Shown here: in pieces, positions 36,701 through 45,700 of the stretch | How the letters are laid out: each line of letters begins with the position of its first letter | How positions within the stretch are numbered: position 1 is the first letter of the stretch | From: Watersipora subatra | Lineage: Eukaryota; Bryozoa; Gymnolaemata; Cheilostomatida; Watersiporidae | Assembly: GCF_963576615.1 (NCBI RefSeq) | Contig: NC_088715.1 | Coordinates: 58,091,302 to 58,155,301, forward strand | Length of the DNA stretch: 64,000 bases | Reading direction: 5' to 3' | Notes under the pieces: generated by a model | Database searches by the model: none | What the model was told of the DNA's origin: nothing | What the model saw: the letters and a program-made list of their open reading frames with translations, nothing else | Program-made: the position numbers and the translations under genes

Positions 36701-39700
36701 AGCAGCATTTCTGCATCAAAAAAGAATGTAGGGTTTTCATATTGTTTGAGCAAAAAACCATAATTCATTACAGTGTTTGTATCATCTGGTTAAAATATTG
36801 TTTGCCGTGTTTTCAGAAATGTTTGTCTTTAGGTAACCTTATAGTTTCCACCTATAAACAAACTTGTCTTTATGCCTCACTATGGTAGCCCCTAGTAGCA
36901 CCCTATCTTGTTCATGTATGTTGGAAACGTGGCACTACAGGATATACTGATAGCTCACTATGGCTGTCATTTACTCTAACTAGTTATGTGTGTTTACATA
37001 AGTTTACATAGAGTTTACATAGAGTTTGCATAGAGTTTACATAGAGTTTACATAGAGTTTACATAGAGTTTACATAGAGTATCCTGAGAAGACTTCAACT
37101 CTTTATATTCTATGGATATTTAAACCCTTGCTGCCTCGAAAAATTTTTTGTATTCACCATGAATAAGAAAGAACAGAGGAGTTATTGTTTATTGATTTAG
37201 ATGATAATATATGGATAACATTCAACTTTCTTCTCACCTGCGTTACTGTCAAGTTTGGCATAGTGCTGTAACCATTACATGTCAACTCGGTAAAAAGAGT
37301 TAGGAACTATCTATGTTATTTTGAGAGCCTATTATGTGGATGAGAAAAAGGTTTCTACTTCAGTAAATCTAAGTTACTAACATACACCCTATAAATAATT
37401 AATCATGTCTGTCCACTCCCTCACCTTTGTTGGGTACGTCCGTTAACACTCTTTTGGTTATATTCACTAATGCTTGCTGAAGGTCAGGTGCTAGTGCCAT
37501 CTTCTCTGTCTCTAGGAAAATAACTTGCCTCCTAAGGTTGCAGCAGTCAGTGTTAAGGGCAATGTAGCTCCACCCCGACCTCTTCCTATCACAGCAACAG
37601 CAAAGCGAGAGCCTCCAAGCTCACTTCCAATTAAGAAAGACCCTTGGAATCAAATAGCCAAGGTATCATAAATATTTGACATTGTTGATTTTATGCTGTT
37701 AAACAAACAATATTGTACATCCTTTATTCACATGTGAAAATAAGACAACTTACATGCTCTTTGATGAAATTTTGGTGAAATAAACAAGAACACAAGTCTC
37801 AGCAAAACCTTTAATGCATTTTAAATTAAATGTACTTTATTAAACATACCGGTATATGTGGCAAGCTTCAAGAAAGTTACCGTTTGCAATGTGGGTTATT
37901 GTAATTTTGGTATGCTATTTCATTTTGGAGTTATGTTCACATTGTACTATCTGCACATCCTTGCACCAAGCATACTAAAGAACTCAAAAATGCTCCCACC
38001 AATCATTTGTGACTACTAAAATGTGTGAACACTGTTTTCTACTTGATGTTAGTAACTAAGTTAGATGCTGTATTCTTCACAGACTTCTAGTTTTTCTCTG
38101 TTTTAACCTTTCTATTCACCAAAAACATGGCTCAGATTCAGTATATTTTGAAAAGAAATCTGACTGAGACATGATATTTAAGATAAGTGTTAACAAAGTC
38201 TAAACAGCATTTGAATTTCTGTTAAATTCAATTTAGTCAGCTGCTCTGTAACCAATTCAACTGTTCCACAAAACAGTGTGTGAACAAAGAGAGATAGTTC
38301 TTGTATGTTGATTGTCATAAAGGCATGAAGCTAAGTTAAAATTACTAAAAATTAGCTAATAAAATGAACTGACTAAATATTGTTATGCTTGTTGTTACCT
38401 TAAAAAGTTATAAATATGTTTACTTAATGTGAATGATTGATCTATAATCGACGATCAACAAAATTGTTACGATCCATCTATGGCCTGAATAACTGAACAA
38501 GAGATAAAAAACTAACTTAATGACATTACTTCTTCGCCTTCTGTTTAAGCCTAGTGGTCTAAGAGGCCTGACTTGCAAACAAATTGGGGGTTCAATTTCC
38601 AAAAAAGGCCACTAACGGAGACAGGAATGATATTCAACCTTAAATTGCTCTCTGTAACTGGCTATGTCTCCAGTAACAGTTTACTGTAACAGTTCTTGAG
38701 ACACCTTGAAGGTTGACTTGCAACAAAATTCACATTACAGTTATTTGGTATCAAAAGATTCACCATGTCTTACTCTGCTGTGTTGTCGGTGCAAAATATA
38801 TGGAAATGTGATTACAAGCTCTTAAAAGCTCAAAAACGAAACGCCGCCGTAGATTGGAATTCGTTTATTTCTCTGACGTAGTCATGACAGTTTGGTTATT
38901 GTCTTGTCACCTGATGTTCTCACAAGAATTGAAAGGCCAATAAAAAGCTCAATATAAACTTATCGTAGCACTAGTTTATGACAAACACTTCGGGTTTTAC
39001 CGAAGACCCCGTATCAAATATAGATGCTCGCTACTTAACAGTTTTGTTTCGGTTTGGTCTAATCGGGAAGTAGTAATCTGATCATGTGACCCAATACTTC
39101 GAAAATAATTTTTGCAGCACTTTTCGATTATCACAAGTGACCAACAGGCTCATCATGATTATCAGACAATGATATGTACTTCTTCGAGGTAAGGTTAAAA
39201 AATTAAATGAATTTTTACGGTAAGTTATAACTATTAAGATATCACTGCTAAAAGTGACAGCATTACAATGATGATAAAACAGACGCGTAAGAACAATAGA
39301 CGTGGTTTTATTGAATGCGTGAAGTATATTTGTGAAAATATTTCGACGAATAAGGTTGCATGAAAGTGTCAACAGAAATCATCTACCACAACTACGTCAC
39401 ATTTGAGTCGTTTTAAAAAGAGAATCCAAACTATGGCGGTCTCGTGTGGCTGCGATTAACTGTTCGTTTTTTAGTTTTTAAGAGCTTGTAATCACCATTC
39501 CACATATTTTGCACCTACAACACAACAGAGTAAGACATGGTGAATCTTTTGATATCAAATAACTGTAATGCGAATTTTGTTGCAAGTCAACCTTTAAATT
39601 GCCCTCTGCAACTAGCCTTGTATCCAGTCATGGAGGTTCCCTCGCCACTGGACTTAGATATGTCCAGCCAAGATTACGGAGTCTTTGTTTGTATAACAAA

Positions 39701-42700
39701 GGCTCTTAACAACACACACACAGTCTCTGTTTGTAGTAAGCTAACGTTTTACTCTATCTTTAAGGGATTGCTCCCACCCAGTGTTTGTATCCAGTCGTAT
39801 TAGGATTGAAACCATTGTTTATTTAGGTTGAACAGAATTACTCGTGTAGATAGTGCTTTTTGCATTGATTATACTCCGAATTGTTTTTAATCTGGGTTAA
39901 GTAGGAACCACACTGTAAATTTACTGTTCAAAGAAAGCTTTTTTGGAGTCGTCTTGTCATTGCTTATTGGCATAGATCTATGATAGGCAAATTATGCTGC
40001 TGTCATTGGTGGTCGGTCTGTGAACACCCACATTTTTCATCGCTTGATTTGCTGCTAACTAGTTGGGCTAACATTTCCAGGGACCTGGTCCTACTGATAA
40101 TCTAGCTTTTAGCTCAGGAGATACTCCACCTCCTCGGGCTCATACTCTAACCCTCTTCTCTTCTTTAACACCTCGGGTAAGTTTTGGTAATGGAATTCAA
40201 ATTTATTCTATTTCTAAATTTGTAGCTTATCATGTTACAGGGTGAGGATTTCGTTGATTTGAAAGGCTAATTTTAAAGTCACGATTTCCGCAAGAACAAT
40301 CCATTCCCGGGTTTGGAAACAAAAATTTGATATTTTGTCTCGGATGCCAAGCGAAAGTTTGAAACTTGAACACTCCTCGGATGAGATATGCAAAGTAAAC
40401 CATACAACGTGGCGCAGTTGCCTCAATCGCTCTTTTATTCAATCGTTGTGGTTTATGTAACTTTTACTAGTACTTTTTGTTTTGCTTACTGCAATAGTAT
40501 ACTATTTTAATTTTCTATTTTTGTTAAATAAGAACCATTCAAATTATTTTTACACTTTTTTGTTTTATGGATAAATTTGAGGGAAAGAGACAGAGTAAAA
40601 GCTGCTACACAATTGAAAATACACTGCATGTCATATATTACCTGTTCTGTTATAGGTCTTGACAACTATAACGTAAAATCGATGATGTAAAAAATTTTCT
40701 TTTAGTTTTAGAAAGGATTTAAATTATTTACATTATCTGTAAAGAAAAAAATTGTTTAATAATTCTCACAATTCACTTTCAGAACAGATTTCTGAAACGT
40801 AGTGTTTGGGTAACGAGGTTAAACTGTATATAATAGCAAAAGTTTATAAAATCAACAAAGTTTGTCAGGTCTTCTAATTGACTAGCGTTTCTGGCTAAAA
40901 TACAACACAGTGTTACTAGCGCTATCGATAGTCTCAAATAAAGGGTAGTTTTAAATTATTTGTAGTTTTGTAACATAAAAACTGGTACTGGTTAGCTCTA
41001 AAAAGTCACATACACTCAAACATGGATAACTCGCCCACGGATAGCTCGAACACATGGTTAACTCGAATGGTTTCTTTGGTCCGTTCCCACGTAATGATAA
41101 ATTGCTATAGATAACTCGACCTCAACTTTGTTAACTCGAACAGTTTTTTTTGCCTAAAGGCTACTGAGACGGTTGTTATCGCTTTAGAAAATCACTTTAT
41201 TCCAAGTCATAGAGGTAAACCTGAACTTTTCGTAAATCATAGGCGTCGTTATTACCACCGTCGGCAAAATATTTTTGTCAATGACTTTTCTAAAGGTTTG
41301 GTGAATTTTGATTTTTACCAAACATCCGCTTAGCGATCGCCTTTCGGAGGCATGCAAAAGTGAGGTGACCTTCGCATAAACTTCAAGAAAAATCGGCAAA
41401 ATTGATTTCGGTTAAAACGCTCAAAAGAAAAAGATGTCTTTTCTTCTGAGCATTTCAACAACGATCACGTTTTGCCAATTTTAATCTAAAAAACGTCTTG
41501 GCAATAACATCACCTCAAACAACAAAACAACCTCAAGTAGATAGAAAAATCTCCTATACTTTTTGATAAAAAAGTTTTAAACTTTACATTAGAAGCATTT
41601 AATTTGAAACAAGCCATGTATGCTTTTGATTTCTATTATAGTTTGTATATGTGCATGTATTTACTAATAAATAGATAAATACATAGACTTGTGACAGTGC
41701 TCTGATAATTTGAACGCTCTGATAACTTGAAAACTTTCGCTTGGTCTCGTGAAGTTCGAGTTATCCATGTTTGACTGTAGTTCTAAAGTCTCTACAAGTC
41801 AACACTTTCAACTAAAGTTAGCATTGTTATTATTTTATTTTCTTTAGAATGCTGAAGAATTAGTCAAAATAATGGTTTTCCTACATGGAACAGTTTAGCC
41901 TTGCATCTGACGGATGCAATAAATTCTATGATGTAAATATTCCTAAATACATTTTAGCCTTGGAACCTTACTCTAGTTTGACGGCTTGTAAACAATGCCT
42001 CTAGTTTGACGACTTGTAAACAATGCATTTAGAACTAATTACTGATGAAAATACATTTTATACTCTGCTTAAAACTGGTGATTTTTAATCAGTTGCAAGT
42101 TAGACATTATGGTTATTTTCAATGTATTTATTTGGTGTGTTTACTACATTAAATAGGGACAAAGTTGTTATAGACGCTATTTTCATAAAGAGGCATAAAA
42201 TGGTTAGTCTGATTCTTTATGTTTGCTCTTTGTTCAGTCTGCTGTCCTGCTTCACAAGATATATAACGAGCACCTGTGATCATTTGCCATGAAACTGGTG
42301 TCGTCTTATTGTATGTCCAATTGTTGAGTAAGTGTCTGTGTTTCGTGTAAGGTACTCCATAGTCTAATCAAACGATGTATATTAAACATTAGAACTAGTT
42401 CCTTCCATCTTTGCCAGCAAGAGGTCTCGGCAACAGAACTGTCCAACGGTCTGAAGAACACTGTCTCAAAGCGAACTGACTCCCCAGGTCGCCCTCCTTC
42501 CCCAAAACCAACGAAAACAATTATGGACCAATCGTTGGACAACTCTTTGGCGGATGTCCTTCAGCCCACTCCTACGACCTCACCTGAAACTGACAATAAC
42601 AAACCGGTGGAACCCAGTATGTTTTTTCACACGGAGTCCAGTGAACAAACACCATCAGTCAGTAAACCTTCAGCGCTGCAACGAATATATGAAGCAAAAA

Positions 42701-45700
42701 AAACGCGAGAGGAAAAGAATCCAGATAAGTACAAGCACAGACAGGACTGCTATGTTGACAAGCCTAATGTAGACATGAACTTCTGGAAACCATCTGATCA
42801 TTCCCGAGACGAGGAGTTTTCTTCTCGAGATACAGGTGCATATACTACGAGTGCTACTTAAATTATATTGGAAAGCTTAGCCATATTAACAATGGATAAA
42901 ACTTGTTAATGTAATTCCACAATATCTGAGCTACCTGTCATGTGTCATTTGCTACCAGTCAACTGTCACTTGCTACCTGTCGCGTGTCACTTGCTACCAC
43001 TCAAGTGTCACTTGCTACCAGTCAAGTGTCACTTGCTACCTGTCAAGTGTCACTTGCTACTTGTCAAGGGTTGTCCTATTTACTGTGTAGTTTGCTATTT
43101 GTTTCCAAACGAATGCATAATTCTTTTTATTCATGTCTTGGCTTTTTAATCAAATGTTTTTACTCAAATTTTTTCATTTGCCAAAACAAACTTGCTAGAA
43201 TGTCACATCAGTGGAGTTTTCATAACTCTGAGCTGATACCTGTTCATGAGAGCGTGCCCACATGCACTCGAGAGATCATGTGCATGTGAGTTTGCTCATG
43301 CCAGTCTGTTCACATGAGTGGATTAATGCATTTGGGAAGCGGTAAAATTTTAAAATACTTGCATTCTTGTTGCTAAAGTAGAGGAGTTTTGGCTATAGCC
43401 TTGGCACCATCTACTGTAATTGGACATGGTACACTTGCTCTAAGGAGTCTAAAAAGTTTGCATAATTTTTATTGAGACCAGTTTCTCTGTCTGCTCAGCT
43501 AATATGCAGTATACAACCATCTTTGAAGTGAGCATTTTTGGCTGTTATGAGGCAAACTTGTACAATTCTACCATATAATTTTAATAATATTGATTTTGTT
43601 TCATTTAAGCAATGAACTATCGTATCCGATCGCACAGATAGCAGCCTTTCATCTGTTTTTGAAAGATCAGACCATTCCGTTCTATTTTTAGGTATAAAGC
43701 AAGCATCAGGTGATAAGGATAAGGTAAGTGATTCACATAGGTCACGGTCTTCTTGACTTATATTAACATTAAAGGCATTATTATTAGTAATTTATTCTAT
43801 ACTTCTGCTCTGTTAGCTGGATGTTCACTTATATTTGACCTTGATAGACTGTACACGTACTGATAGCTATAACACCCTTGTTTATATTTGACCTTGATAG
43901 ACTGTACACATTCTGACAGCTATAACACGCTTATTTATAGTTGACCTTGATAGACTGTACACATTCTGACAGCTATAACACGCTTATTTATAGTTGACCT
44001 TGATAGACTGTACACATACTGATATCTATAAAAATAACTGTGTACCGGGGTTTCTAGCATTGCATATTTGTCAAAGTATGGGTAACATAGCCTAAGGTAA
44101 TGTGTTCTATGAAAATCATCATAGAGTAAACGATCTTACATTATTCTGGAGTAATTTCCTAATGGAACAATTTATAACCATTTAGTATGCTTGTGTATGG
44201 TCATCAAAGCAGATCAATGACAAACATGAAGTCTTATCATTATAGGCATATAGCTGACTACTTACTTAATTTTCAGAAGAATTTAGTGCTATTTTTCTGT
44301 GGTCAGAGAGTCTTTTGAATAACAGTGTTTAAGCCTGATATTTATCAAGGAAATACATGTAGATTAGATCACAAGTGTCGTCATTCTACTCCATTCTTAG
44401 ATGGATATTGCTAGTAGATAGTAGTTAGTAGATATTGTTATTCCTATTTTATTACACTTGAACATACTTGTTAACAACTACAGTGAAAATCTGCCTTTGC
44501 AGTTACATCAAAATGTAAATGAAGCTAACTTTTTAAGTTTTATTTTATGTAGATATATATACGTATACCGTATATATACCATATATGCACATATATACGG
44601 TATATATATATATATACCGTATATATACCATATATGTACTTATATACGGTATATATATTTACCATATACATAACATATATATATACCATACATAGACATA
44701 TACTGTAAATATATATGTACATATAAGTCAAGGGGTACTGAACATGTAAGTCAAGGCTATTGAACAAGTAAGTCAAGGGGTAATGAACATGTAAGTCAAG
44801 GGGTACTAAACATGTAAGTCAAGGGATACTAAACATGTAAGTCAAGGGGTACTGAACATATAAGTCAAGGGATACGGAACCCTTTAGTCAAGTACCACTG
44901 AACGGGTCAAAAACTGTGTTTTACAGGGAGCACCACTTATTGCTTATGCTGCCTTTGCATATAAAGCAAATGACCCTTCTGATTTGGCACTGAAAGCCGG
45001 GCAAGAAGTGCGAGTGACCGCCAAGGTTGATAAGGAGTGGTTGTATGGAGAAGCTGATGGGCAGTCTGGAACCTTTCCTGCTCTCTATGTATCTGTCTCC
45101 GAAGGTAAATACTACATTCGCTTATAATTGTACGTATTTGAACAGAAAGGAGTGAAGTGATAGAGCTGGCCATAAAAAGCATGCTAGTACAAAATGATTG
45201 CTCGAGTTTCTACTCAAGTATCAGAGACATTTATCACAACTAGACACGTATGCCCTTCTAAAACTCTATATTATGTTATTTGTAATGTATTTCATCATTG
45301 CAGCTAGAGAGTTGACGATTGAGCTAAGGGTTGTGGGTGAATGCAAAGTGAATTGTGTGTTTTTACATGACACTAATCCCTAGCAGTCCTGTGCCCCATA
45401 AGGGATCATTAACTGAATAAGTGTGTGCATAATAATTCCAATAAGCAGCAAGTGGTGCAGATACAGTTGCACCCTTGGGTTACGGATGTCCCTGTTATAC
45501 GATTTTTTTGCCTTTCGAAGTGGAACATGCTGATTTCTCGTCCTCGCCATTCGAGTCCCATTTCGCCATACGTATTCAACAAAAAATCACTCGATATTCT
45601 AATTTGGCGGCCATGTGCTTATTAGGTTGAAGTAACAAAGATGCCGATAGTTTGTTCGCCGAAAACCTTCTCACAACGCCGGAGAGAAATACTATGATCG

